A DNA stretch of 64,000 bases from UBA4729 sp039931245 (GTDB lineage Bacteria; Patescibacteriota; Saccharimonadia; Saccharimonadales; UBA4665): the NCBI GenBank assembly GCA_039931245.1, contig JBDTSH010000006.1:1-64000 (forward strand), given 5' to 3'. Shown here piece by piece: positions 24,637 through 33,741 of this stretch. Position numbers and translations under genes: made by a program. Numbering within the stretch: the first letter of the stretch is position 1; each line of letters opens with the position of its first letter. A model generated the notes under the pieces. That model saw nothing but the letters and a program-made list of their open reading frames with translations. It had not been told where the DNA came from and searched no databases.

Positions 24637-24664
24637 TTGCTTTGAACACACTTATGTTTATAAT
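24637..24664 (+). promoter_or_regulatory. Promoter of the major pilin gene
   Basis: TTGCTT (24637-24642) and TATAAT (24659-24664) are 16 bp apart. They imply a leader of about 75 nt that contains a GATGAT-cat-ATCATC hairpin (24703-24717) before the SD AGGAGGTG. Confidence 0.6.
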
Positions 24665-24745
24665 CATTCACAGATAGTCGAAACTGCCGCAACGCAAGTA
24701 TCGATGATCATATCATCAACAATATAAATCAGGAGGTGGGTCCTT

Positions 24746-25219
24746 ATGATCTCACTTAAAAAGCGACAAAGTGGTTTCACTATTGTGGAACTTTTGATTG
24801 TCATCGTCGTGATTGGTATTTTGGCTGCATTAGTCATCACAACCTACGGCGGCATTCAAAGCAAAGCCCGTAACAGTAAGCGCCAGGTCGACCTGCAGTC
24901 ACTGCAGACTCAGATCGAAGCGTTCTACAGTCAAAACGGCTTCTATCCATCATTAACTGATATCAACGGTACCGTCTGGCGGGCCGCCAATATGAAGAGC
25001 CTCGACACCGGTGCTATGACCGATCCGTCAGCTCCAGGTGTGGCGACACTAGCCGCTACTCAAGTGGTCGGTGCGAAGGCCTACGCCTACGCAGTATCCG
25101 ACAATAGTGGCGCATCCTGTGAAGGTGCCGACACGACTTGTGCGAAGTACATCTTGACCGCCAACTACGAAGGTAGTGTCAATGGTCAGACGACGTACAC
25201 CAAAGCGAACCTAGACTAA
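24746..25219 (+). CDS. pilA: Major type IV pilin
   Basis: 157 aa. Prepilin leader MISLKKRQSG is cleaved before Phe11, giving FTIVELLIVIVVIGILAAL with Glu5 intact. The globular part has a Cys pair (SCEGADTTC) as in the D-region disulphide of pilins. A strong SD (AGGAGGTG), its own promoter and an efficient terminator suggest high expression as the main subunit. It lies between the pilBC operon and the minor pilins. Confidence 0.92.
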   Translation: MISLKKRQSGFTIVELLIVIVVIGILAALVITTYGGIQSKARNSKRQVDLQSLQTQIEAFYSQNGFYPSLTDINGTVWRAANMKSLDTGAMTDPSAPGVATLAATQVVGAKAYAYAVSDNSGASCEGADTTCAKYILTANYEGSVNGQTTYTKANLD

Positions 25220-25240
25220 TAGTCGCCGGTTAACTCCTCG

Positions 25241-25269
25241 GGCCTGAGCAGCAATGTTCAGGCCTTTTT
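25241..25269 (+). terminator. Terminator of the major pilin gene
   Basis: GGCCTGA and TCAGGCC form a perfect 7-bp stem followed by TTTTT, 22 bp after the stop codon. It isolates pilA from the minor pilin operon. Confidence 0.93.
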
Positions 25270-25352
25270 GGTAGGTCACCGCCTCGTAGGCTCGCGGCGG
25301 AGCAAAAGCCCTGGCCGCGCTGGGAGAGTTTTATACTATAATGATACTAAGC

Positions 25353-25754
25353 ATGAGAAGAATAAAAAATAATGGCGCTGCCGGCTTCACTATCGTCGAA
25401 GTTTTGGTGGCCATTGCCGTGGGGGCCATCATGGTGGCCTCGCTCAACCAAGTCGTCGTCACCTATCTGCATGTCGGCCAGAGGGGGCGCTACTTAAACC
25501 TCGCTAATGCCTACGTCGAAGCCAAAACTGAAGCCCTCCGAAACTCCGGCTACAACCGGCTGAATAACGGTAGCACCAACCTCAAGGCCGAACTACCGAC
25601 CCAGCTGCCGCCGTCGCGCAATGCCACCCTGACCGTCGCCGACCAAGCCGCCGGACTCAAAAAAGTCGATATTTCCATCTCCTACAACGACCAGGGCCAA
25701 CCCAATATCTTCAACTACACAACCTACATTGGAGAACTCGGTGTCGGCCAATAA
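25353..25754 (+). CDS. Minor pilin/pseudopilin 1
   Basis: 133 aa from the ATG at 25353. Prepilin motif GAAG|FTIVEVLVAIAVGAI with Glu5. The start is set here because TATAAT (25337-25342) overlaps an earlier in-frame ATG at 25341, which therefore cannot be transcribed. It heads an operon of three minor pilin-like genes, overlapping the next by 14 nt. GspI/PilV-like by size and position. Confidence 0.82.
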   Translation: MRRIKNNGAAGFTIVEVLVAIAVGAIMVASLNQVVVTYLHVGQRGRYLNLANAYVEAKTEALRNSGYNRLNNGSTNLKAELPTQLPPSRNATLTVADQAAGLKKVDISISYNDQGQPNIFNYTTYIGELGVGQ

Positions 25755-26418
25755 GTTGCGCCGGTCGCAAGGCGGCTTTACCCTCGTCGAAGTGACGGTG
25801 GCGGTCAGCGTGATGGCCATCGTCGGTGTTCTATTCTTGAGTGTTGTCACAAATTATTTCGTGATTATCGCCCGCAACAGCAAGTTGTCCGAGCTGACCT
25901 TGACGTCGCAGAACCTACTGCGCACCACCGTCGAAAATATTCGCTTTGGCGATGGCGTCCGCCAAACTAATAGTAATCCCGACGTCAATGCCCCGGTCGG
26001 GGGCTGGAATACTAGTAACACGAACTTTGTGATCATTTTGGCGGTGCCAGCCGTCGACACTAGCCACAACTATATTATCGACCCGGCGACGGGTAGCCCC
26101 TATATGAACGAACTGGTCTATTACAAAAATGGCACGACCCTCATGAAGCGCACTCTGGCCAACCCCGGCGCCAGCGGAACGACCCTTAAAACGTCATGCC
26201 CGGCCGCTCTAGCGAACGCCAGCTGTCCGGCCGATACCCAACTGGCCAGCTACGTCAGCGCCATGACCTTTAAACTCTACGATCAAGACGCCGTCCTAAC
26301 GACAACCAGCAGCCTGGCCCGCTCCGTCAATATCACCCTGACCATGCAGCGCAATAACCCCGGCGATCCGATCACCGTCACTAACAGTATCCAAGTAACT
26401 CTGAGGAACAGGTTCTAA
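25741..26418 (+). CDS. Minor pilin/pseudopilin 2
   Basis: 225 aa from GTG at 25741, preceded by GGAG at 6-nt spacing; an upstream TTG at 25729 is the alternative. Prepilin motif SQGG|FTLVEVTVAVSVMAIVG with Glu5. The 220-aa size and long globular domain resemble GspJ/PilW. It overlaps minor pilin 1 and lies 1 bp before the PilX-like gene. Confidence 0.82.
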   Translation: MSANKLRRSQGGFTLVEVTVAVSVMAIVGVLFLSVVTNYFVIIARNSKLSELTLTSQNLLRTTVENIRFGDGVRQTNSNPDVNAPVGGWNTSNTNFVIILAVPAVDTSHNYIIDPATGSPYMNELVYYKNGTTLMKRTLANPGASGTTLKTSCPAALANASCPADTQLASYVSAMTFKLYDQDAVLTTTSSLARSVNITLTMQRNNPGDPITVTNSIQVTLRNRF

Positions 26419-26419
26419 C

Positions 26420-27787
26420 ATGACACGACAGACCCGCACTGATCAATCCGGCTCAATTTTATTAGTGTTTTTGCTGAGTCTGCCTTTCCTAATTCTCATC
26501 GCGACCTACTACATGCAATTATCGCTGACCAGTCTACAGGTCGCCACCCAAGACCAGCGCCATAGTCAAGCCCAGCTCAGCGCCGATGCCGGGGCCGACT
26601 ACGCCGTCGAACAAATCAGCCTGAACAACGCTTGGGCGGGGACTGGCGGCGAAGTCACTCTGCACAACGAAACCAAGATCCGCACTACCTACGCCGTTAC
26701 TGTCGTCAATAACGCCGTCACTAAGACACTACTAATTACCGGGCGGAGCTACGCGCCGGCGTCGGCCGCCACGGCGACCCGATCGGTGAAAATCGCCGTC
26801 GATTTGCGGCCGGTGACCAACGGCAGTTTCGGAATTATAAGCGGTGAGGGTGGCCTGTTTATGAGCAACAGCTCGAAGATTGTCGGCGGTGACGTTTTTA
26901 TCAACGGCGAAGTCAGCCTGAGCAACACGGCCCAAATTGGTCTGAGCACCACCCCCCTCAATGTCAGCGTCGCCCACCAAATCTGCCCGGTCCCGCCCGA
27001 TGCCACCTACCCGCGCGTCTGTAACAGCGGTGAGCACGGCCAACCTATCGCCATCAATGGCCCGTCGGCCCATATTTACGGCACGGTCAAAGCCACCAAC
27101 CAAACGACGGGCACCGGCATGTCCAACCCGGGCCTAGTGACGGGCACCACAGTGGCCCCCCAACCCCTGCCGACGTACAATCGGGCCGCTCAGAAAGCGG
27201 CCGTCACCAACAACATAACCGGCGCGGCGGCCTCCTGTGGTGGGTCGCAAACGCTCGTCTGGCCGGCCAATACCAAAATTACCGGCAATGTCACGATTGG
27301 CATTAAATGCCGGGTCACCGTTCAAGGCAACGTTTGGATTACCGGCTCGCTGGCCATGAGTAACAGTAGTCAGCTGGTCGTGGCTGACGCCCTCGGCGCG
27401 ACCATGCCCAACATTATGGTCGACGGAGCAGCCGGGGCCACTTTCTCCAATAGCTCGCAGCTAATCTCCAATGCTAGTAGTACGGGTTTTGAAATCTTTA
27501 CCTTCTGGAGTGCTGGCGCCTGCTCGCCCGATTGCGCCACCCAAACAGGCACCGACTTGTATAATTCGCGCGCCGTGACCACCATTAATTTGCAGCAATC
27601 GTCATCGGCCCCCAATACCATCTTCTACGCCTATTGGTCACAAGTGTCGATTGGTAACAGCGGCCAGATCGGAGCGTTGATCGGACAGACGATTCTCATG
27701 AACAATACCGGCACGTTGACGTTCGGGGCGGCCGTAGAAGTGGGCGGCCCGACCATCTATGTCGTCCAGGGGTACCGCAAGCAATAA
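26420..27787 (+). CDS. PilX-like minor pilin fused to a repetitive beta-rich tip or adhesin domain
   Basis: 455 aa. The N-terminus (TDQSGSILLVFLLSLPFLILI) is a PilX-type pilin helix lacking Glu5. The body repeats a MSNSSKI/MSNSSQL/SNTAQI/GNSGQI/MNNTGTL motif within short strands, as in right-handed beta-helical or bactofilin-like folds. Cysteines are scattered (SCGGS, GACSPDCATQ). It is probably the pilus-tip component or adhesin. It ends the minor pilin operon. Confidence 0.75.
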   Translation: MTRQTRTDQSGSILLVFLLSLPFLILIATYYMQLSLTSLQVATQDQRHSQAQLSADAGADYAVEQISLNNAWAGTGGEVTLHNETKIRTTYAVTVVNNAVTKTLLITGRSYAPASAATATRSVKIAVDLRPVTNGSFGIISGEGGLFMSNSSKIVGGDVFINGEVSLSNTAQIGLSTTPLNVSVAHQICPVPPDATYPRVCNSGEHGQPIAINGPSAHIYGTVKATNQTTGTGMSNPGLVTGTTVAPQPLPTYNRAAQKAAVTNNITGAAASCGGSQTLVWPANTKITGNVTIGIKCRVTVQGNVWITGSLAMSNSSQLVVADALGATMPNIMVDGAAGATFSNSSQLISNASSTGFEIFTFWSAGACSPDCATQTGTDLYNSRAVTTINLQQSSSAPNTIFYAYWSQVSIGNSGQIGALIGQTILMNNTGTLTFGAAVEVGGPTIYVVQGYRKQ

Positions 27788-27849
27788 GAAATCAGAAGAT
27801 TCGGAAGGCGAACTATCTGATATACTAAAAGCAAAGCACTTATGTTTCG

Positions 27850-28959
27850 ATGGGCAACATGATTAAAACAAGCAAAATCCCTTATTTCTTCCGTGACAAA
27901 CCATTGTTTGGGCTCGATATTGGCCCGAGCTCGCTTAAAGTCATGCAAATTAACCAAGCGGTTCCTAAATCCGCCAGCGCCAAGGCTAAACAACCACAAG
28001 TAATCGGCTACGGCTATACCCCATTTGAGCGCAGCGCCATTGTCGATGGCGTCGTCGTCCAACCGGAACTTATCGCCCAAGCGGCTCTTGAACTCTTTGA
28101 ACACCATTTGATAGGCGACATTACCACCACGCGGGCCGCCATCGCCATTCCGGCCTATCGAACCTTCACGCGCTCCTTGCAGCTGCCGAAGCTCAAAGTC
28201 AATGAGTTGGCCGAAGCCGTCAAGTTGGAAGCCGAGCAATATATTTCCACTCCCCTGTCCGATCTTTATCTCGATTATGAGGTTATCAAAGAAGACGACG
28301 AACATATGGAATTATTCGCGGTGGCCGTGCCGAAAACGATTGTTGATTCCTATTTAGATTTTGCCCAGATCCTCGGCCTCGAGGCCATCGTCATCGAGCC
28401 GACCCTCAGCTCGTCGGGCCGCCTGTTTTCCCTCGACTCGCAGAGTGACGTCGCCACCGCCATTATCGACTTCGGCTCGCGGTCAGCCGATATCAGCATA
28501 TACGACCGACACGTCTTGGTTACCGGTACCGTTCCGGCCGGTGGTGACATCTTCATGAAGGCGATCCAGACGAAGCTCAAAGTGACCATGGCCGAAGCCC
28601 AGCTCATCAAAACAAAATACGGGCTCGGACTCAGTAAACGACAGCCCGAAATAATGGAGGCTCTCGAGCCAATCCTTAGCCAGCTCGTTAAGGAAATCCG
28701 CCGCATGATTCGCTACTACGAGGAGCGCTACGGCTCCGACCGTCCGATTCAACAGATTATTACCCTCGGGGGCGGCGCCAACATGCCGGGGATAAGCGAA
28801 TATCTGACCGACGTGATCCGCCTGGCCGTTCGCCACACCGACCCCTGGCAGTATTTTAACTACAAGGGACTGCAACCGCCGAGCCCGGCCGACAAGCCGA
28901 TGTATGCCACGGTGGCTGGCCTAAGTTTGAGTGACCCCCGGAAGGCTTTCCGGCTATGA
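27850..28959 (+). CDS. pilM: Type IV pilus assembly actin-like ATPase PilM
   Basis: 369 aa. The FtsA/actin-like fold is shown by FGLDIGPSSLKVMQI (phosphate 1), IIDFGSRSADISIYD (phosphate 2) and LGGGANMPGISEYL (adenosine motif). PilM caps the cytoplasmic side of the alignment complex and binds the PilN N-terminus. TATACT lies about 23 nt upstream of the ATG at 27850; an ATG at 27859 is an alternative start. The stop overlaps pilN as ATGA. Confidence 0.92.
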   Translation: MGNMIKTSKIPYFFRDKPLFGLDIGPSSLKVMQINQAVPKSASAKAKQPQVIGYGYTPFERSAIVDGVVVQPELIAQAALELFEHHLIGDITTTRAAIAIPAYRTFTRSLQLPKLKVNELAEAVKLEAEQYISTPLSDLYLDYEVIKEDDEHMELFAVAVPKTIVDSYLDFAQILGLEAIVIEPTLSSSGRLFSLDSQSDVATAIIDFGSRSADISIYDRHVLVTGTVPAGGDIFMKAIQTKLKVTMAEAQLIKTKYGLGLSKRQPEIMEALEPILSQLVKEIRRMIRYYEERYGSDRPIQQIITLGGGANMPGISEYLTDVIRLAVRHTDPWQYFNYKGLQPPSPADKPMYATVAGLSLSDPRKAFRL

Positions 28960-29558
28960 TCAACTTGTTGCCACCGGAAACAAAAGCGGGCTACAGTTAT
29001 GCCCGGCGCAATGTGACGCTACGTAAATGGGTGGCCGCCCTGCTCATCGCCTTAGTCGGCCTCGCTGGCTTGGCGACCTACGGGCTCCTCAACCTGCACC
29101 AGTCGGTAATTAGCTTCAACCAGCAAGTCGCCACCGTCCAAGCCAATCTCCAGAAGGAACACCTCCAGCAAACCGACAATCAAATCAAAGACATCAGCAG
29201 TAGTTTGCGCCTGGCGGCCCAAGTCCTGTCTAAAGAGGTCCTCTTCTCCAAGCTCATCACGCAGATTGGCGCCGCCATGCCCAGCGGGGCAATCCTCGCC
29301 AGTTTGAACATCAACAAAACGACCGGCGGTCTCGATCTTATTGCCCACGCCACCGACTACGGCACCGCCACCCAAGTGCAGGTCAATTTGGCCAACCCGG
29401 CCAATCAGATTTTTGCCAAAGCCGACATCGTCAATATCACCTGCGCCAGCAGCAAAACCGTCCAGGTCAAAGTCGACCCCTACCCCTGCGTCGTGACTAT
29501 CCGCGCCTTGTTCGCTGATAAAAATCCCTTCCTGTTTATTAACCAAGGTGCCAAATGA
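28956..29558 (+). CDS. pilN: Type IV pilus assembly protein PilN
   Basis: 200 aa. The N-terminal MINLLPPETK is the conserved PilM-binding peptide INLLP, followed by one membrane helix (about 28-48), a coiled coil and a ferredoxin-like domain. It overlaps pilM by 4 nt and pilO by 4 nt (ATGA junctions), indicating tight translational coupling. Confidence 0.9.
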   Translation: MINLLPPETKAGYSYARRNVTLRKWVAALLIALVGLAGLATYGLLNLHQSVISFNQQVATVQANLQKEHLQQTDNQIKDISSSLRLAAQVLSKEVLFSKLITQIGAAMPSGAILASLNINKTTGGLDLIAHATDYGTATQVQVNLANPANQIFAKADIVNITCASSKTVQVKVDPYPCVVTIRALFADKNPFLFINQGAK

Positions 29559-30199
29559 TTAATAGCAAACACGTCTATCTGTTGATGATCGCTTTTATAT
29601 TCCTGCTCACCGTGGGGTTGTTCGGCAGCGCCTACGGTATTCAAGGTTTACTCCAAGTTAAATCAAGCGAACTCGTCGGCCTCAAAGCCAAGCTCTCGGC
29701 CGTCAAGGAACAACAGGGCGGCCTGGTCCAAGCCAAAAAAGACATCACCACCTACAACGATCTATATAAAATTGCCAAAGTGGTCGTGCCCGAGAACAAG
29801 AACCAAGCCGAGGCCGTTCGCCAGATCGTCAAACTGGCGGCCAACAATAGCATTCGGCTCGGCTCGATCTCGTTCCCTTCGTCCACTCTCGGCAACGTCG
29901 CCGGATCAGCAACGACAGCCCTACCGCCTCCAACCGTCACCAGCCCGTCGAGTGCGGCCAGCGCCGCTTTATCGCAGCTGACACCCGTCCTGGCCGCTCC
30001 AGGAGTCTATGTCCTGCAAATCAACGTCAACAGCGATAGCAATTATCCGGCCTCCTACCCGCAGTTAATAAGTTTCCTGGCGGCCCTCGAACAAAACCGT
30101 TTAACCGCCCAGGTAACCAGCCTCAATATTACCCCCGACCCCAACAACCCCGATCGGTTTTCGTTCATACTAACCTTAAACAGCTACATAAAACCATGA
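29555..30199 (+). CDS. pilO: Type IV pilus assembly protein PilO
   Basis: 214 aa. One membrane helix (about 8-28), a coiled coil (30-90) and a ferredoxin-like domain with a Pro/Ser/Thr linker. It pairs with PilN in the alignment complex. Assignment rests mainly on position and topology, as PilO proteins diverge strongly. Confidence 0.82.
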   Translation: MINSKHVYLLMIAFIFLLTVGLFGSAYGIQGLLQVKSSELVGLKAKLSAVKEQQGGLVQAKKDITTYNDLYKIAKVVVPENKNQAEAVRQIVKLAANNSIRLGSISFPSSTLGNVAGSATTALPPPTVTSPSSAASAALSQLTPVLAAPGVYVLQINVNSDSNYPASYPQLISFLAALEQNRLTAQVTSLNITPDPNNPDRFSFILTLNSYIKP

Positions 30200-30498
30200 G
30201 TACACTAAAAAACACCACGCTACCACCCGTCATATTCACCATATTTCGGAACCTCAAACGCTTCAAAGTACTGCTATTCGTCATCATTGTGGCGGGCGTT
30301 TATGGCTATGTACTGCTGCAAATTACCACGCTCTCTAGCGCCCAGCCCACCGCCGAGCAGATCAACGCCCAGACCAAACCAATCAAAACGGCCCATATCG
30401 ACAAAGCCATTGTCCGCCAACTGCAACAATTACAAGACAACAGTGTCACGGTGCAAGCCCTATTTAATAACGCCCGCGACAACCCCTTCCAGGAATAA
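30196..30498 (+). CDS. Small single-helix protein at the PilP position of the pilus operon
   Basis: 100 aa, one membrane helix (about 25-45), then a short helical extracytoplasmic part. It overlaps pilO by 4 nt, so it is certainly part of the operon, and takes the place of pilP. It is not a PilP homologue by sequence: no lipobox and no secretin-binding beta domain, in line with the lack of an outer membrane. Confidence 0.75.
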   Translation: MSTLKNTTLPPVIFTIFRNLKRFKVLLFVIIVAGVYGYVLLQITTLSSAQPTAEQINAQTKPIKTAHIDKAIVRQLQQLQDNSVTVQALFNNARDNPFQE

Positions 30499-30526
30499 TT
30501 GGGGCCTTCGGCGAGAGACCCGACAT

Positions 30527-31168
30527 TTACGGCTGCCCGGGATTGGTAGAGTCGGGCGCGGCGGGTCGTCGGTCATTTTCCCGTAAGCCTTGCTCGTATT
30601 GCTCGCGAGCATTCAACACCTGCTGGGCATAATAGTTGGGGTTGGGGCAAAAGGTAAAGACAAACTTGCTGCGCTCGCCGGCCGTTTCGACGCGTAACGT
30701 CCCAAAACCAAACAGGTGGGCCAACAAGCCCTCCTGCTCCGCCGTAATATCTTCCAAATTGGCCAGGCTCAGCTGGCTATTACGCTTATCAAATAGGCTC
30801 CGTTGGGTCACTTGAGTCAGACTGTCGGTCGTCAGGATCCAACGATTGCCCCAGTAGACAATGTGCGAGATCATTAAAAATATGAGGGTACATATCACAA
30901 ATAGCAAGAACACCACGGCCCCAATGGATGTGGCCGACGTGGAATTATCGCCTGCCACCGACGGCAAGACGAAAAAAGCGATTGCCGCTAGCACCACGAG
31001 CATAATAACAGCCGCCACGTACATGCCGATCATCCCGAAAGGGTGACGCTTGACTTCAAAAATGTTACGTTCGCCCTTTTGCATAACGTTGAGAGGATTA
31101 TTGACTTGGGTCGGTTGGCCCGGCTGAGGCGGTTGATAGACGTTGCTGGATTGATTTTGTGGATTCAT
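30527..31168 (-). CDS. PH domain (DUF304-like) membrane protein
   Basis: 213 aa. A Pro/Gln-rich N-terminus precedes two membrane helices (about 48-70 and 82-104) and a bacterial PH domain (YWGNRWILTTDSLTQVTQRSLFDKRNSQLSL...FGFGTLRVETAG). The role is unknown. TATAAT lies 6 nt before the ATG (leaderless). It is downstream of, and possibly cotranscribed with, ruvB. Confidence 0.78.
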   Translation of the reverse strand: MNPQNQSSNVYQPPQPGQPTQVNNPLNVMQKGERNIFEVKRHPFGMIGMYVAAVIMLVVLAAIAFFVLPSVAGDNSTSATSIGAVVFLLFVICTLIFLMISHIVYWGNRWILTTDSLTQVTQRSLFDKRNSQLSLANLEDITAEQEGLLAHLFGFGTLRVETAGERSKFVFTFCPNPNYYAQQVLNAREQYEQGLRENDRRPAAPDSTNPGQP

Positions 31169-31187
31169 GTCCCCATTATAGCGCAGA

Positions 31188-32216
31188 TTAAAGAAGGGTT
31201 GGCCCCCCGACCGTCGGCGGAGTTTTGCCGAGGTGTTTGTAGGTTTTGGGCGTTACTTTGCGGCCGCGCGAGGTGCGTTCGAGCAGGCCAATTTGCATTA
31301 AATACGGTTCGATAAAATCCTCGATCGTGGAGCGTTCTTCCGACGTTAATGCCGCCAGTGTTTCCACGCCGACCGGACCACCGTTGTAGCTGTCGATAAT
31401 GGCGTTCAATAACATGCGATCGGCCGGATCGAGCCCCAGGTCATCAATTTCGAGCAGCTGGAGAGCTTGCCTGCTAATAACGGTATCGATAATTCCGTCG
31501 CCGTTGACGTCGGCAAAGTCGCGAACCCGCTTGAGCAAGCGGTTGGCAATTCGGGGGGTTAGGCGGGAGCGTGTCGCCAGTTGCTGGGCGGCGGCGTTAT
31601 CAATTTTGACGTTTAGAATGCCCGCCGTGCGGTGGATAATCTGCTCGATTTCATTGGGTTTGTAGTATTCCAAGCGATGGATGTGGCCAAAGCGATCGCG
31701 CAGTGGTCCGGCCAGAGCCCCGGCCCGAGTAGTGGCGCCGATTATCGTAAACTTCGGCAAGTCCAAACGCAGACTACGCGCACTGGGCCCTTTGCCGATC
31801 ATAATATCGAGCTTGAAATCTTCCATGGCACTATAGAGAACTTCTTCGACCGAGCGGTGCAGGCGATGGATTTCATCAATAAAGAGGATGTCGCCGTCCT
31901 GCAAATTCGTCAGTAGGCTGGCCAAATCCCCAGCCCGCTCGATGGCGGGGCCACTAGTAATACGAATTTGGGCCCCCATCTCGTGAGCGATCACGCTGGC
32001 CATGGTGGTTTTACCCAAACCGGGCGGGCCATAGAGCAGCACGTGGTCCATGGGCTCTTCGCGTTTGCGGGCGGCCTCGATGGCTAACTTGAGGTTCTGT
32101 TTGAGACGCTCCTGGCCGGTGTAGCTGGCAAAATCGCGCGGCCGAAGCGTCACCTCTTGTTCGACCTCGACGGGGTCTTCGAGCGGGGCGGCCGTGTTCA
32201 CAATTCGATCAATCAT
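31188..32216 (-). CDS. ruvB: Holliday junction branch migration helicase RuvB
   Basis: 342 aa. Walker A GPPGLGKTT at 63-71, Walker B LFIDEIHRL, sensor ATTRAGALAGPLRDRF, and the C-terminal winged helix. RuvAB migrates Holliday junctions for RuvC. The start is set at 32216 because TATACT lies 9 nt upstream; a frame extending to 32318 would cross the promoter and the end of the adjacent gene. Confidence 0.97.
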   Translation of the reverse strand: MIDRIVNTAAPLEDPVEVEQEVTLRPRDFASYTGQERLKQNLKLAIEAARKREEPMDHVLLYGPPGLGKTTMASVIAHEMGAQIRITSGPAIERAGDLASLLTNLQDGDILFIDEIHRLHRSVEEVLYSAMEDFKLDIMIGKGPSARSLRLDLPKFTIIGATTRAGALAGPLRDRFGHIHRLEYYKPNEIEQIIHRTAGILNVKIDNAAAQQLATRSRLTPRIANRLLKRVRDFADVNGDGIIDTVISRQALQLLEIDDLGLDPADRMLLNAIIDSYNGGPVGVETLAALTSEERSTIEDFIEPYLMQIGLLERTSRGRKVTPKTYKHLGKTPPTVGGPTLL

Positions 32217-32269
32217 TATAAAGCTAGTATAACGCATCACGCCCGAGTTGCTCAGACCACACAATTCAG

Positions 32270-33088
32270 CTAGGGGACGTGAACCGGACTCCAGCAAGTG
32301 CGCAAGTTCTGATCGCAACCGGCCAGCGTTTGCATCTCCTCAGTCGATAGTTCGAAATCAAAAATAGCGATATTCTCCTGGATGCGGGCCGGCGTCACCG
32401 ACTTCGGTAGGACGATTAATCCGCGCTGCACACACCACCGCAGCATGATTTGGGCATAGCTCCGGCCGTATTTTTCGGCCAGACTCGCGACCGTGGCATC
32501 GGCCATTTTTTTACCATGCGCCAGGGGTGAATAGGCTTCAACTTTGATGGCTTGAGCGGCGCAGTACTCCAGTAGTTCCGGCTGCTGGAGAAAGACATGC
32601 AGTTCGACCTGGTTAACCGCCGGCTTGGTTTTGGCATAGCTGCTCATGGACTGTAAGTGCTTAATCGTGTAATTACTGACACCGATATTGCGGGCTCCGC
32701 CGGCGGTCTGGATATCTTCCAGAGCCAGCCAGGCCGCCTGGCGGGCGAGCGGGACCGGAAAGTGGAGCAAGAGCAGATCGACGTAGCTGGTGTGCAGTTT
32801 GGCGAGCGACTGGGCGAAGCTGCGTGTGGTGCGGGTCGCCCCGAACTGGTCAATGGCGATTTTGGTGGTGATAAAAATGTCTTCACGCTTGAGGCCGTGC
32901 CGCTGCCAGGCATCGCCGAGCATGGCTTCGTTGCCGTAGACTTGGGCACTATCAAAGTGCCGGTAACCGGCGCCAATGGCCGCGTCAAAGGCCCGATTAA
33001 ATTCCGCCGCGTCTTTGACTTGCCACAGGCCCAGTCCTATCTGAGGAATCGCCTGCCCCTGGCCTATCTGCACAAGTGGAATCGTCAT
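32270..33088 (-). CDS. Aldo/keto reductase
   Basis: 272 aa. The catalytic tetrad Asp, Tyr, Lys, His is visible in HFDSAQVYGNE, TTKIA and LLLLHFPVP, and NADPH-binding residues in VLPKSVTPARIQEN. It probably reduces small carbonyls, such as methylglyoxal or 2,5-diketo-gluconate; the substrate is not decidable. It overlaps the end of ruvA as TAATG, so it is in the ruvA operon, which is odd for a metabolic enzyme. Confidence 0.9.
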   Translation of the reverse strand: MTIPLVQIGQGQAIPQIGLGLWQVKDAAEFNRAFDAAIGAGYRHFDSAQVYGNEAMLGDAWQRHGLKREDIFITTKIAIDQFGATRTTRSFAQSLAKLHTSYVDLLLLHFPVPLARQAAWLALEDIQTAGGARNIGVSNYTIKHLQSMSSYAKTKPAVNQVELHVFLQQPELLEYCAAQAIKVEAYSPLAHGKKMADATVASLAEKYGRSYAQIMLRWCVQRGLIVLPKSVTPARIQENIAIFDFELSTEEMQTLAGCDQNLRTCWSPVHVP

Positions 33089-33672
33089 TACTTTTTGCCG
33101 GTCAGCGCCAATTTCACCCGGTCTTCGCTGGGCAGCGAACTATCGATTGACTGCAAGGCCGCGGCGGCGTCGGCCGGGGTATAGCCCAGTGACACTAAGG
33201 CTTCGACGGCCTCGTCTTGCAACAGCATCCCCTCACCGCGTAACAAGCCGGTAGATTGCAGATCGACGCCCACTAATCCGACTTTGTCTTTCAAGTCGAC
33301 GATGATGCGCTCGGCAACCCGCTTACCGACACCATTCGCCAACTGGATAGTTTTGGTATCACCACTGGCAATCGCTTGCCGCACGCCCGCCGCTGGACCA
33401 ATGCCGAGGACACTAAGGGCCATTTTGGGGCCGACCCCGTTCACCCCCAACAGCTGTTCAAACAAGCTTTTGGTGTCGCGACTCATGAACCCAAATAGAT
33501 CGTGGGCTTGCTCGCGAATATGCTCATAGACAAACAGAGCGGCCGGCTGCCCCACGACCAAACGATCGCCCTCTTCAGCGGTCACATACAAACCATAGCC
33601 GACGCCGTGGACATCGAGCACAATCGCGTCGAGCAGCTTTTCCGATACAATCCCCGAAAGTGTAGCAATCAT
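33088..33672 (-). CDS. ruvA: Holliday junction branch migration complex subunit RuvA
   Basis: 194 aa. OB domain (MIATLSGIVSEK...GVGYGLYV), helix-hairpin-helix motifs (LLGVNGVGPKMALSVL; LANGVGKRVAERII) and a small C-terminal domain III (AVEALVSLGYTPADAAAAL). The start is at 33672, with GATAAT 7 nt upstream. An upstream in-frame extension to 33768 is judged non-coding. Confidence 0.96.
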   Translation of the reverse strand: MIATLSGIVSEKLLDAIVLDVHGVGYGLYVTAEEGDRLVVGQPAALFVYEHIREQAHDLFGFMSRDTKSLFEQLLGVNGVGPKMALSVLGIGPAAGVRQAIASGDTKTIQLANGVGKRVAERIIVDLKDKVGLVGVDLQSTGLLRGEGMLLQDEAVEALVSLGYTPADAAAALQSIDSSLPSEDRVKLALTGKK

Positions 33673-33741
33673 TCCCCCTATTATCGCACACCGGCCCGAT
33701 TGCTGCTGCGGACCGGTAATATTTGCCGTATAATACTGCCC

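Noticed and set aside
32217..32318. N-terminal extension of RuvB
   Set aside because: It would place TATACT inside the gene and overlap the aldo/keto reductase end; the shorter start gives the normal RuvB N-terminus.
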